A stretch of 64,000 bases of DNA from UBA5078 sp051252515 (GTDB lineage Bacteria; Pseudomonadota; Gammaproteobacteria; Pseudomonadales; Pseudohongiellaceae): the NCBI GenBank assembly GCA_051252515.1, contig JBPOFS010000001.1, positions 496,001-560,000 on the forward strand, written 5' to 3'. The translations under genes and the position numbers were made by a program. The notes beneath the pieces are model-generated. The model saw nothing but the letters and a program-made list of their open reading frames with translations. It was not told the origin of the DNA and did not search any database. The stretch's first letter is position 1; the number at the start of each line of letters is the position of its first letter. Of the stretch, positions 1-11,107 are shown in pieces.

Positions 1-1
1 A

Positions 2-541
2 AATCCAAACGGGGTAGCAACTGGTGCCGTTTTCACTTACAAACCAGGCACAACCATTACGGTAGCGCTTGCGGAGTACATTCGTCACCCGGGTTATTTT
101 CGAATCGCTTTCGATGCAGAGGGAAGTGATGACTTTGTGGACCCGCGCTGGATTGTTGCGCTTGAACCTGAAGAGCGTGCCGGTGGCTGCCCTATCAATG
201 GGGATGATCAATGTCGACTTGGTGACCAAGCCAGTGAAGGGGATTTTTTCAATAACGACACAGTCCTGATGGACAATCTCAATCCGCATAATCGCGAAAC
301 TGCGCAGCCAAGCTATAGCTGGGAAGTCACGTTGCCTGATCTAGAGTGTGATAACTGCACCTTGCAGATCATCCAAGTGATGGAGGACCCCGCCGGAAAC
401 GCGCACGGAGTCTATAACACCACAACTCAAAATGACGAAAACGATGTTTACCATCAGTGTATCGATATAGTTCTTAGCAACGATGCAGTCGCGGGCCAAG
501 CAGCAAACGACGCCGCATTAGCCCGTATGCCTAAAGACTAA
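2..541 (+). CDS. Secreted polysaccharide-monooxygenase-like protein, 5' partial
   Basis: The frame is open from the first bases of the window, so the N-terminus lies upstream; 179 residues are visible. Visible blocks are GYFRIAFD (about residue 31 of the fragment), CDNCTLQIIQVM, and YHQCIDIVLS near the C-terminus. I recognise these from exported proteins annotated as SCE4755-family polysaccharide monooxygenase-like, which resemble AA10 lytic polysaccharide monooxygenases with a beta-sandwich fold. Several cysteines fit an oxidised, exported protein. The copper-binding N-terminal histidine cannot be checked because that end is missing. The gene converges with the BCCT carrier and ends in a short tail after the last strand. 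Family assignment is by recall of motifs, so moderate confidence; the coding call itself is firm. Confidence 0.6.
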   Translation, partial: NPNGVATGAVFTYKPGTTITVALAEYIRHPGYFRIAFDAEGSDDFVDPRWIVALEPEERAGGCPINGDDQCRLGDQASEGDFFNNDTVLMDNLNPHNRETAQPSYSWEVTLPDLECDNCTLQIIQVMEDPAGNAHGVYNTTTQNDENDVYHQCIDIVLSNDAVAGQAANDAALARMPKD

Positions 542-580
542 CTGTAGAACACAGCGCGTCCGCTCTTCGCCGCGTTTTGC

Positions 581-610
581 CAGCTATTCACGGCCTGCTG
601 TGAATAGCTG
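581..610. terminator. Hairpin between convergent genes
   Basis: An 11-bp perfect stem (CAGCTATTCAC with GTGAATAGCTG) closes an 8-base loop in the 71-base gap between two convergent genes. It lacks a good T-run on either side, so it may act as a weak bidirectional terminator or a 3' end stabiliser. Confidence 0.55.
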
Positions 611-612
611 AT

Positions 613-2594
<1,982 letters not shown>

Positions 2595-2595
<1 letters not shown>

Positions 2596-4598
2596 TACTG
2601 CCCCTTGGGGTTAATGGTAGTTTCAATCTGTGCGCTGCCTTCCAATATTTCTCGAAGGGGGCCCAAGTATTCTTCATAATTGCGCCACTGATCGACGCCC
2701 TTATTCGTAATCGGCTGCCTTACTTGCTCTGAGCTTGGCGTACGCACATTACGTTGTGTCTTATGGAATTCAAGGCAGGCCTGCTCAAAAGGCAGCCCAC
2801 AAAATTCCAGCATACGTCGCACTTGGTTTTCGAAATCGTCAATCATGTCTTCATTCGTAACAGTCAAAACAAAACCAGGAAGCACTTCTTCCCAATGATT
2901 CATTACGCTTAGGTAGTCGCGATAATAACTCGCCACATCTTCCAAGGAATAAGTAAATTCCTGCCCTTCGGCAAACAGCTGCTTGTAGCCGCCAAAACAG
3001 CAAGCCATTGAATTTCGACGTGCGTCAATAATTTTGGCGTTAGGTAGAATCAACTTGATCAAACCAATATGCCGAAAATTATTCGGCATCTTATCAATAA
3101 ACAACGGCGCACCTTGGCGGTGTATCTGCGTGTCACGAATATACTCTTCGCCAAACTCTTTCAGCTCGTCGCCAGTGAGTTCGTGAAGATTTCCTGGATA
3201 GTCTTTGCTATTTCCTGCTCGGCGACGACGTCGAAGGCGCTGTGATAGCGAAAGTATATTAGGCAGTTCCAGCGTACCATCCACTTGACTATGGGAGGAC
3301 AGTATCTGTTCCAATAGTGTCGAACCCGCTCGTGGCAAACCTACTATGAATATCGGGTCGGCTTTCAAGCACCCATCACCCTCATGCTTCGAGAATAACT
3401 CCTTAGTGCAACTTATCTGCTGCGCTAGAAGATCTTCACTCATCCGCTCATGACGGTACTGACTTTGCGCTTTCTTCAATGCATTGCCTTGCTTGTAATA
3501 GGCAAAGGAGCGCTCATAATCGTGAGAATCCTCGTACGCTTTCCCCAATGCAAAACAGCTATAGATTCGATCCATATGAGGCAGATTGCTGTTTGCCTCC
3601 AATGCATGCATGCCAGCTATCTCTTCCGGCGAAAAAGTATAGGTTTTGAGGTTGGCCAAAGAGTAATAAGCTTCGCCATGATAAGCATGAACAGAGATAG
3701 CCGATTGATACGAAGCAATGGCAGCATCTGTATCGCCCATGGTTTTACAGGCATGACCACGAGAGGTATGAGTGACTGGGTCATGTGGAAAACTTTCGAG
3801 TATTCGGTCTATGTAGGTAAGGGCCTCTTCAAATTTGCCCGTTTGCATACATTCAATGGCATAAAGCGATTGGAATTGAGGATTCTCGGGGGCGCTATCT
3901 AATAACGCCTTTGCCTCTTGCAAGGCTTTACTAAACTTCTGCCGTTTGCGCAGTGTTTGAATATAATCAATTCGCCCTGGGATGTTTTCTGGCTCGAACT
4001 CTACAACACTTTCCAACAAAAACTCAGCCTCTTCTAGCACGCCAAGCTTGAGGGCAATCTCGGCCAGAAGCCGCATACCAGCGACACTATCGGGTGAATT
4101 TTGCAAAAATTTCTTGCAGACATCTTCAGCCTTCAGAAGATTATTTTGAGATATCAAATCCATGACTGCCACAAGGGGCTTGGGCAATGCTTGCAATTTA
4201 TCCAATTGCGCTTTCAGGTCGTGACAGGATTCAAACTTACCTTGTGTCTGCAAGATTTTTATCTGAGCGCTTAAACTTGTCGCCAGCGCAGGGTTGTAAT
4301 AAAAAGCTCGAGCATAGGCACGCAGCGCATTGTCTGGTTGATTTAACGCACGGAAATTGTGCCCTTCTTCCTGATGAGCACGACCCAAACCTGGAGAGAG
4401 TCGCTTTAGAGTCTCTAAGGTGTTCAGGGCCTCGGCATGACTGCCGGAATAACGATGACACACTGCCACCATATACAACGCATCCGTATTGTCCGGATAT
4501 TCGTTGAGCAATACTTGTAGATCACTAAGAGCTTGGGAGAACTGCCGCGCTACGATTTTCTGCTGCACCGCATTTAATCTTTGGGGGTCAACTGTCAT
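2595..4598 (-). CDS. TPR-repeat sulfotransferase
   Basis: A 667-residue protein with two halves. Residues 1 to about 380 are tetratricopeptide repeats (alternating helices with A-x-x-x-Y and P patterns). The C-terminal part is a sulfotransferase domain: GLPRAGSTLLEQILSSHSQV at about residue 415 is the loop that binds the 5'-phosphosulfate of PAPS, and RRNSMACCFGGYKQLF further on fits the 3'-phosphate-binding strand. The family moves sulfate from PAPS to hydroxyls on peptides, sugars or small molecules. No signal peptide is visible, so it is probably cytoplasmic. A GAGG ribosome site lies 9 bases before the ATG. It forms an operon with the BCCT carrier (one-base overlap). The acceptor is unknown. 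The linkage to a compatible-solute carrier gives no clear hint. Confidence 0.85.
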
Positions 4599-4616
4599 TT
4601 ACTAAACCTCGTAAAT

Positions 4617-4644
4617 GAAAAAGGCGCCCCGAAATCGAGACGCC
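4617..4644 (-). terminator. Rho-independent terminator just upstream of the sulfotransferase operon
   Basis: On the minus strand a 9-bp stem (GGCGTCTCG pairing with CGGGGCGCC, two G-U pairs) is followed by five T. It lies between the stop of the TonB receptor gene and the ATG of the sulfotransferase. Only 18 bases separate its T-run from that ATG. Confidence 0.7.
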
Positions 4645-4677
4645 GTTCTCTATCTTATGAGCAAAGATGCACCCATC

Positions 4678-7149
4678 TTAGAAGTCATAGCTAAGCCGCA
4701 CACCGGCTGTCAATGGACGAGCATAAGTGACTCGCTCTCGATCGAAAGTAAATGAGCGAGCGATCTCTGCCCTTTCGTCAGTCACATTATTAACGAAGAT
4801 CTCAGCATTCCACTGATAAGTGCTCAAGCCACCCACTAAACCATACATGACATAGCTGTCGATGCGATCTCGGTTAATGGTAACAATATCACTATACTTT
4901 TCTGCAGAGTAAGTAACGCTAGGCATAATATGCGCAACGATTCCCGAGTTTAGGCTCCACTCGTAACGTGCTCTAAGATTTAGCTGAGCCTCTGGCGCGT
5001 AGGCCAAAGAATCGCCTTCATGCACATCATCAGTCGGAGTAATGACTCGCGTGATTTCAGTATCAAGGAAGGAGAACGCCCCTATGATGCTAAGCTCAGG
5101 AATAGGACCTGGCACCCAGATGAAGTCGCCCTCAATACCTGCGACTTTAGCATCCGCTGCATTATCCGAGAACGTTAAGTTCGTGATACTAGGATCGAAG
5201 ATAGTAGTTTGTAGACGCTCTATTTCTGAATAGAAAATAGCCCCATTAAATCTCACTGCGTAATCGAACAGATCAGTTTTCCAACCAAATTCGTAGTTAG
5301 TCATTTCATCGGTATCGATTGCATATGGGACTGTGAATGTGCCAGCTGCATTCGTAGAGCCGCCCGGACGATTGAGAATACCGGGTCTAAAGCCTTCGGA
5401 GTACGTTGCGTACAGCAATTGATTCTGGTTCGGTGTCCAGTTAAGGCCAAACTTAGTGATCACACCATCAGTTTGTGCCAAGTCAGGATTTGGCGCACTA
5501 AACAACTCATCAAGATTGTTGCCAGCATTGTTATCTACGGACGCACCGAAGTTGCCAAATGAGCCAGCGGCACTGCCTCTTAGGTCGACTTCGATGTCAT
5601 ACCAACGTGCACCGGCAAGCAAGGAAAGTTGCTCAGTGAGTTCAAACGTTACCTCACCAAAAATCCCACGCTGTTGGTCTGGTCGATACGTGTCATTTCG
5701 GAAAATGACGCCTTCAGGCCATTGCCCTGCATCGGCAGCCGATGAAGGCAGCGCAGAGAAGTTTGGTCCAAAGCCTTGCACACCATTAAAGGCGATTGCT
5801 TTCTCAGAACCTGGATACGCATAGTCATTTAGCTCGCGTAGGTCGAGCTTGCTATAGAACCCGCCAAAAGTCGCGCTAATAGGTTGGTCTGGGTCTGTTG
5901 AGAAACGAATCTCATGAGACTGCATTTCAGTATCTGTGCTGCTGTTGACAAATAATTCCGGTGACTGACAGGTGCCGGCAGGGCCCGCACTAGGATAGGT
6001 CACAGAGCCATCACAAATGTAATAAGGCAAATACTGCCCTACAAATAGATAATCACTGTAATCGACAGTTTGTTCAGCTTCACGGTCTGTAAAGGCACCA
6101 GTGTAGATGGCCTCTAGGCTGCCAAAGCGACCCGACAGAGTCCAACTAGTGTTAGTAAAAGTGTCTTTGATGTTGTCATCAGAATAGCGCTGAATTTCTA
6201 GGTCACCAAGAGTAGGGTCAGCAAAGAACACACCGTCAGATTCAATCTCTTGGCGCGCGTGGGTGACCAATAGGCTCCAGTCTGCACCAAACTCGTAAAG
6301 GCCCGAAATGCGCCCCCCAGTATAGGTAACGTCGTTAAAGTCTTTTTCCACTAAGTTGCTGTTATTAGCATCTATAAAGTTGACGTTACTTAAGTCATCT
6401 CCTGCTTGGAATCCAGCGCGAGAAGCACCGACAACTGTCCCGTTAGCTCGCTGCGTCCCGATAGCGCGGAATCTTGCGCTCTCAGCAGCACTTAGAGTGC
6501 CAGCCACATTGTCGATGTAACCACCCTTATTATCCACGTAGACCACACCGCGCAAAGTAAAGTCATCAGTTACGGGAAAGTTAAGTACACCTTCTACGTT
6601 ATTGCTCGCTTTACCATCTTTCGTAAACGAGGTACCAAACTTCACTCGAGCAGATTGCGCGCTTGAGTCGGGCTTATTGGTGATGAGCCGGACTGTGCCC
6701 GATTGTGAGCTAGCGCCAAACAACGTGCCCTGTGGGCCAGAGAGAACTTCTACGCGCTCAAGGTCAGCGGCGTATACATCTAGGTTACGCCCTGGCTGCG
6801 ACAATGGCTGCTCATCAAGGTACAGCGCTACGTTAGGGGATAAGCCCGCAACACCCGCAACAGTAAGATTAGGAGTCGTTGAGGCAACGCCTCGAATGTA
6901 GATTGTGTTTTGCCCAGGGCCACTGCCACCAGCGGTGACACCAGGCAGTTGGAGCATATAGTCTTCAAAATTCGAAATCCCCAGCTGGTCCATAGATTCT
7001 GCTGTAATAGCAGATACGGCAACAGGGACGTCTTGCAGGCTTTCAGTCCGCTTAGTAGCGGTAACCATTATTTCTTCAATTTGAGCATGGGAAAAGGGGG
7101 TAACTGAGGCGAGCGCAACAGCCAGATAGATCGGCTTTTTTCTGAACAT
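4678..7149 (-). CDS. TonB-dependent receptor
   Basis: An outer-membrane, energy-coupled uptake receptor of 823 residues. It has a signal peptide (MFRKKPIYLAVALASVTPFS, cleaved near SHAQ), a TonB box (EEIMVTATKR), a plug domain with the PGVTAGGSGPGQNTIYIRG block, and a 22-strand barrel ending in LSYDF with terminal Phe. I chose the ATG at 7149 and not the in-frame one 54 bases upstream, because AGGAG sits four bases before it and the signal peptide begins there. The plug sequence (TESLQDVPVAVSAI) is of the common marine and sphingomonad type often annotated as an iron-complex receptor, but the substrate is not readable. An inverted repeat at 7326-7346 lies in its upstream region. Confidence 0.92.
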   Translation of the reverse strand: MFRKKPIYLAVALASVTPFSHAQIEEIMVTATKRTESLQDVPVAVSAITAESMDQLGISNFEDYMLQLPGVTAGGSGPGQNTIYIRGVASTTPNLTVAGVAGLSPNVALYLDEQPLSQPGRNLDVYAADLERVEVLSGPQGTLFGASSQSGTVRLITNKPDSSAQSARVKFGTSFTKDGKASNNVEGVLNFPVTDDFTLRGVVYVDNKGGYIDNVAGTLSAAESARFRAIGTQRANGTVVGASRAGFQAGDDLSNVNFIDANNSNLVEKDFNDVTYTGGRISGLYEFGADWSLLVTHARQEIESDGVFFADPTLGDLEIQRYSDDNIKDTFTNTSWTLSGRFGSLEAIYTGAFTDREAEQTVDYSDYLFVGQYLPYYICDGSVTYPSAGPAGTCQSPELFVNSSTDTEMQSHEIRFSTDPDQPISATFGGFYSKLDLRELNDYAYPGSEKAIAFNGVQGFGPNFSALPSSAADAGQWPEGVIFRNDTYRPDQQRGIFGEVTFELTEQLSLLAGARWYDIEVDLRGSAAGSFGNFGASVDNNAGNNLDELFSAPNPDLAQTDGVITKFGLNWTPNQNQLLYATYSEGFRPGILNRPGGSTNAAGTFTVPYAIDTDEMTNYEFGWKTDLFDYAVRFNGAIFYSEIERLQTTIFDPSITNLTFSDNAADAKVAGIEGDFIWVPGPIPELSIIGAFSFLDTEITRVITPTDDVHEGDSLAYAPEAQLNLRARYEWSLNSGIVAHIMPSVTYSAEKYSDIVTINRDRIDSYVMYGLVGGLSTYQWNAEIFVNNVTDERAEIARSFTFDRERVTYARPLTAGVRLSYDF

Positions 7150-7325
7150 GATACTCCTATGGCCCGCATCGTAATCATGATTGCGAACAGCAAAAGCAGC
7201 CAAGTGTATAGAGATTTACAGTAAATTAACACCCAAGGGGAAATAGTGCCATGTGAACCACAAAGAGTTTGCTTAAATAAGCCGGCAAAAACAGTCAAAC
7301 CGAACCGCAAAAGCACAAGCCATTC

Positions 7326-7346
7326 GATATATTTGAACAATATATC
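7326..7346. promoter_or_regulatory. Perfect inverted repeat upstream of TonB receptor
   Basis: Arms GATATATT and AATATATC flank the 5-base spacer TGAAC. The site lies 177 bases upstream of the receptor start, within a 255-base gap that otherwise shows nothing. There is no T-run, so it is unlikely to be a terminator; an operator for an unidentified dimeric regulator is more likely. Confidence 0.4.
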
Positions 7347-7404
7347 TAAAATCACTTACCACTTTCACGGCAGCTTTAGATCGAAGGCTCAGCGAGCACG
7401 CTGA

Positions 7405-7929
7405 TTAATCATTTACTTTGAGCTTACCGCCAGCAATCGCAAGCTCATAGCGCAATCGTGCATTGTCCATATTGCGCTCAGAGTCCTGCAAGAAAGTGGT
7501 ACGAACAGAAAATCGACCATTTAGCACTAATTGATTGCCGATACGCACTGCCGTACGCGGATCCCCTTTGGCCGTAAGGTTGCCTAAGCTCATCCCTAAC
7601 GCACAATGTCCCCCAACGAAGGGTAAGTAGTGATTGCGCCCATCTTCTTGAGTAGCGGCCTCGAAAGCGCCTTGGTTCGCGGCATTGGAAAAGCACCAAT
7701 CCACACCCTGAGCACTCGCCTTAAACTGATCACAGCTGGCTACGACGATAGAATGCTCGTCATAGGCTGCCACTAAGTCAAAAGCCACGAAATCGTCCTC
7801 TATTACTCTTGAGAACCCAACACCATCAATATTGATGATGGCATCAGGTACTTGCTGCGCTAACACACTTGCTGAAACACCCAAACAAGCGATCATAATT
7901 ACGATCTTTGAACCAATACGACTCTTCAT
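7405..7929 (-). CDS. Exported YHS-domain-like protein
   Basis: A 174-residue protein with a signal peptide (MKSRIGSKIVIMIACLGVSA, cleavage near VLAQ). The segment VDWCFSNAANQGAFEAATQ...YLPFVGGHCALGMSLG...KGDPRTAVRIGNQLVLN matches the layout of exported YHS-domain proteins, in which a Cys in the first block and GGHCA/GGYCA in the second are thought to bind metal. It is longer and more divergent than the usual 150 to 160. I chose the ATG at 7929, with AAGGAAG about 8 bases upstream, over an in-frame start 39 bases earlier that would put charged residues before the signal. It follows the Tat-exported DsrE-like gene by 44 bases on the same strand and is probably co-transcribed. Function unknown; a redox or metal-binding role in the envelope is inference. 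Confidence 0.65.
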   Translation of the reverse strand: MKSRIGSKIVIMIACLGVSASVLAQQVPDAIINIDGVGFSRVIEDDFVAFDLVAAYDEHSIVVASCDQFKASAQGVDWCFSNAANQGAFEAATQEDGRNHYLPFVGGHCALGMSLGNLTAKGDPRTAVRIGNQLVLNGRFSVRTTFLQDSERNMDNARLRYELAIAGGKLKVND

Positions 7930-7973
7930 CTTAGACTTCCTTTTTACAAAATCATTAAGGGTTCGCACTTACG

Positions 7974-8636
7974 CTATCCCGCGTACAACAGGCTATAGCC
8001 GTACTCCTGAGAACGTGTAGTTGCCAATACACCCGCCGCCGCGAAACGGCTTTCCGGTATTGCTCCGGCAACAAGTTCAGCAAAGACATCGTCGGCCGAT
8101 GCGCCCGTTGCAGCTGCGATTGCTCGGGAATAACCACCCGTTGCCTTACTGCAGATCACAACTTTGACGCCGATCGCTCGCAAATCAGCAAGAGACGTTT
8201 GCCCATTTAACCCACTAGCAGTATTCATCGGGTTAGTCGTCGGCGCAGGGCTAGTATTGGGCTCAAAAATTGCCCCATATTTTTCCCAAATAGCATCATC
8301 AAAGGCATAGGGAGTCGATGTGTGGCGGAAACACACGATCATGGCATAATCTGACGCCTTCCCTTCATAATCTTCCACATGTGCTTGAACAATATTATTG
8401 GCATAACGCACTGCATTGGCTGCACCTTGCGCCGTTGAGGAGTCTACGAACGTACGGTGACTGCCGGCTAATTCTCCCATCCAAGCGTCTTTACTGTGTC
8501 GCGCTGGTTTAAACTCAGCGCTTTGCGCTTGCGCAGATCCCGAAACGGCACTAGCGGCAAGCCCAGCAACGGCCGCTACACTCATATTAGTTAATAGCGC
8601 ACGGCGCCCTACTGTCGTTTGATTCTTATCCTTCAT
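7974..8636 (-). CDS. Tat-exported DsrE-like protein
   Basis: A 220-residue protein with a twin-arginine signal: VGRRALLTNMSVAAVAGLAA, cleaved near AQAQ. Export by Tat suggests that it folds or binds a cofactor in the cytoplasm. The body has blocks YAMIVCFRHTSTPYAFDDAIWEKYG and LRAIGVKVVICSKAT, which fit a family of exported DsrE/F-fold proteins usually annotated as hypothetical or Tat-signal proteins. Two cysteines sit at the ends of predicted beta strands, as in DsrE-type sulfur carriers. A strong AGAGGGGAG site precedes the ATG. The YHS-like gene follows. Sulfur chemistry is suggested by the fold and by the nearby TsdA-like cytochrome, but this is inference. Confidence 0.6.
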   Translation of the reverse strand: MKDKNQTTVGRRALLTNMSVAAVAGLAASAVSGSAQAQSAEFKPARHSKDAWMGELAGSHRTFVDSSTAQGAANAVRYANNIVQAHVEDYEGKASDYAMIVCFRHTSTPYAFDDAIWEKYGAIFEPNTSPAPTTNPMNTASGLNGQTSLADLRAIGVKVVICSKATGGYSRAIAAATGASADDVFAELVAGAIPESRFAAAGVLATTRSQEYGYSLLYAG

Positions 8637-8677
8637 TTTGCTCCCCTCTTAATTAAGCTAATTGAATTTAACATTTT

Positions 8678-10249
8678 TTATATAAGAACAAGTTCAATAC
8701 TCTTGCTTGCCCCTAGCTTGTCTAAAAACTGACGTTGCTTGTCGTTAATGACTAAGGTCAAACGAGTATTTTTCCCTGCCATTTTCTTCGCTTCCCGATT
8801 AAAGAAATCGACAGCCGATTGATCAATATGGGTCGTGTACTGAAGATCAACGGTAAGGTCTTTACCTGCTGCCCCTTGAAACTTTTCAGTTAGATTAGCC
8901 ACCGAGGCATAAAACAACGCCCCTTTTACCTTCAATACCGAACCCGCAATTGAGTCTTCCTCTTTTATGTCTAACTGACTAATACGCACTAGAAAGACGC
9001 TTATCGATAAGAAGACAGCGATCTCAATACCCACGGCTAAACCGAAGAACAAAATTCCGATAAAAGTACAAAGATAAATCACTAACTCGGAGCGCACCAA
9101 AGAGTAATGTGTGACATCACTCCACTTGATCATATCAGCCCCTACAATAAATAAAGTGCCCGCCATGGCCGCCATTGGCATATAAGTTAGTATTGGCCCT
9201 AGAAACGTAATCAGGACCAGCACAAAGCCCCCCGCGACGATTCCTGATAAGGGTGTCGTTGCGCCGAGCCCCTGATTCACCTTGGTTCTATTGAAGCTTC
9301 CAGACCCTGCGAAACTTGAAAAGAAAGGAGCAAGAAAACTCGCTACGCCCTGAGCATACACTTCTTTGTCTAGATCAATACGCTGATCTGTTTCCATTTT
9401 CAACTCTCGAACGATCACTAACGACTGTGCAAGCCCAATAAATGCGATGGCAATCGCGTAGGGAATCAGTTTCAAACTAGTCATCAAATATTCGATATTC
9501 ACTGTAGGCACACTGAAAGGCAGCCACTCCAAAGGCATACGGCCCAAATACTCAAGTTCAGTTACCGTTTGCGGCCAAATAAACGCCACCAATAGTCCAC
9601 AGAGATAGCCAGCCCCAACGGCGATGATAATGAAATAGCGTGGAGAATATCGCCGCCCAATATAGCCGGCGAAAATCGTACAAAGCCCAATACTTAAGCT
9701 ATAAGGGTTCACTAAGTTTTTAGCATCGCTAACGATGATGTAGAGTTTTTCATAAAAGAAAGTTGTTTTGAATGTGGACAGATCAAGGATGCTATCTAAT
9801 GAAGCCATAATAATCAGGAATCCTGCCCCCGCAGAGATACCCGAGATGGCGGCAGGAGAAAGGTATTGAAACACTCGCGCCCCTCTAAACAACCAAAACA
9901 ATAACTGAATCACGCCCACCATCATGCACAGCAAAAACACATAATCGATGTAGATCGGACTCCCCCGTCCCGCCAAGGGCACTACCGCGGTTCCAATAAG
10001 AATCGCCACCGCAGTATTGGGGCCACTCATCATGGAAGATGAGCCTAAAAGGCTGGAGAAAAGCGTGACGAAAATAGCGCAATACAAGCCATACTCTGGC
10101 TGCAATCCGGCCAGGTACGCGTAAGTAATGCCTTGTGGAATTACCAGTATAGCGCCGACGAAGCCCGCAAAGATTTCCACGCGCCAGTGACTCAGCTTAT
10201 GCCTCCATGCAAATGAAGGCGTCGCTTCTCTAAGCAGCTTAGTAATCAA
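8678..10249 (-). CDS. SulP-family anion transporter with STAS domain
   Basis: A 523-residue inner-membrane carrier of the SulP/SLC26 family (sulfate, bicarbonate or dicarboxylate uptake). The N-terminal region has VGAILVIPQGITYAYLAGL, the SulP signature region, followed by about ten more membrane segments. A STAS domain covers about residues 425 to 523 (VDLQYTTHIDQSAVDFF). The start is TTG, and its last two bases begin the TGA stop of the upstream cytochrome gene (TTGA), so translation is coupled. There is no ATG near it and no strong ribosome site. The pairing with a thiosulfate-dehydrogenase-like cytochrome makes a sulfur oxyanion a reasonable substrate guess. Some marine SulP proteins carry bicarbonate, and this cannot be excluded. 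Confidence 0.88.
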   Translation of the reverse strand: MITKLLREATPSFAWRHKLSHWRVEIFAGFVGAILVIPQGITYAYLAGLQPEYGLYCAIFVTLFSSLLGSSSMMSGPNTAVAILIGTAVVPLAGRGSPIYIDYVFLLCMMVGVIQLLFWLFRGARVFQYLSPAAISGISAGAGFLIIMASLDSILDLSTFKTTFFYEKLYIIVSDAKNLVNPYSLSIGLCTIFAGYIGRRYSPRYFIIIAVGAGYLCGLLVAFIWPQTVTELEYLGRMPLEWLPFSVPTVNIEYLMTSLKLIPYAIAIAFIGLAQSLVIVRELKMETDQRIDLDKEVYAQGVASFLAPFFSSFAGSGSFNRTKVNQGLGATTPLSGIVAGGFVLVLITFLGPILTYMPMAAMAGTLFIVGADMIKWSDVTHYSLVRSELVIYLCTFIGILFFGLAVGIEIAVFLSISVFLVRISQLDIKEEDSIAGSVLKVKGALFYASVANLTEKFQGAAGKDLTVDLQYTTHIDQSAVDFFNREAKKMAGKNTRLTLVINDKQRQFLDKLGASKSIELVLI

Positions 10250-11034
10250 TTGATCAGGTGTTCCAATAATTTAAGAAACTTGCTGTCACTAGGATCAGCA
10301 GGCCGATACTGCAGATTCAAGTAAGCGGACACATCTAATGCCTGCTGATGGCTTAGTGACTTCGCATTGCCTAATGGCATATTGGCCCAAATAAAGCCTG
10401 CAGCCTGTCGAATATTATTCATACCGGCGCCCTTATTATAGGAATTGCTTCCCCACACCGCCGGCATAAACCCTAAACCCTCTCCTTGCTGCCCGTGGCA
10501 ACTGGCACATTGAGCAAGATAAACCGCTCGACCATTAGCGGGATTGGGATCATAGCCTGTGTCCGGTAACGTGGGCACACCGCGCCCCTCAGGCTCCGCG
10601 CCCATCACCTGCCCCTGAGACAGATAAGAGACATAGGCAGCAATTGCTAGCACTTCAGGAGCATCTTCAGTCGGCATAATGCCATCCATGCTGTAGAGAA
10701 AACATTCACGAATGCGCAAACCAATACCGTTGCGCTTGCCGTTTTTAGCGCGCCACTTGGGATACATTCCTGCCACATTCAAAGGAAGAGCTTCTTTCTG
10801 CATCCCAGCTTGTAAATGACAATTACTGCAGTTCAGGCTATTGCCTACATAGCGGCTGGCATGTTTTTGAGTGTCGGTGATGATCTCGTAGCCATAGACC
10901 ACATTGGAATAATAGTCATCGAGGAATGGCTCATTAAGCAATTGCTCAATGCTGGGCTGGCTCTGCTGGGCATGGCTCACCGCTATTGTGAGGAACAATA
11001 ACGGCACACAAGAAATGAAACGACAGATTGGCAT
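10246..11034 (-). CDS. Periplasmic dihaem cytochrome c, thiosulfate dehydrogenase (TsdA)-like
   Basis: A 262-residue exported protein (signal MPICRFISCVPLLFLTIAVS, cleavage near SHAQ) with two haem c motifs: CSNCH at residues 69-73 and CASCH at about 176-180. The first region, YEIITDTQKHASRYVGNSLNCSNCHLQAG, and the later block RECFLYSMDGIMP match the TsdA-type cytochromes that join two thiosulfates into tetrathionate or run the reverse. The block AGFIWANMPLG before the end is also typical. The gene overlaps the SulP carrier start, so they form one operon. Whether the enzyme acts on thiosulfate or is another member of the broad family is not decided by sequence alone. Confidence 0.78.
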   Translation of the reverse strand: MPICRFISCVPLLFLTIAVSHAQQSQPSIEQLLNEPFLDDYYSNVVYGYEIITDTQKHASRYVGNSLNCSNCHLQAGMQKEALPLNVAGMYPKWRAKNGKRNGIGLRIRECFLYSMDGIMPTEDAPEVLAIAAYVSYLSQGQVMGAEPEGRGVPTLPDTGYDPNPANGRAVYLAQCASCHGQQGEGLGFMPAVWGSNSYNKGAGMNNIRQAAGFIWANMPLGNAKSLSHQQALDVSAYLNLQYRPADPSDSKFLKLLEHLIN

Positions 11035-11107
11035 TGTCTGATGAGCCTATAGCAATAATCGAAAGTTATTGTACGCGCAATCAGAATGTGATGAAAAGTG
11101 AGCTAAA

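Noticed and set aside
7068..7355. A 95-codon open frame on the minus strand in the TonB receptor upstream region
   Set aside because: It overlaps the real receptor start in another frame, has no ribosome site or recognisable domain, and covers the inverted repeat.
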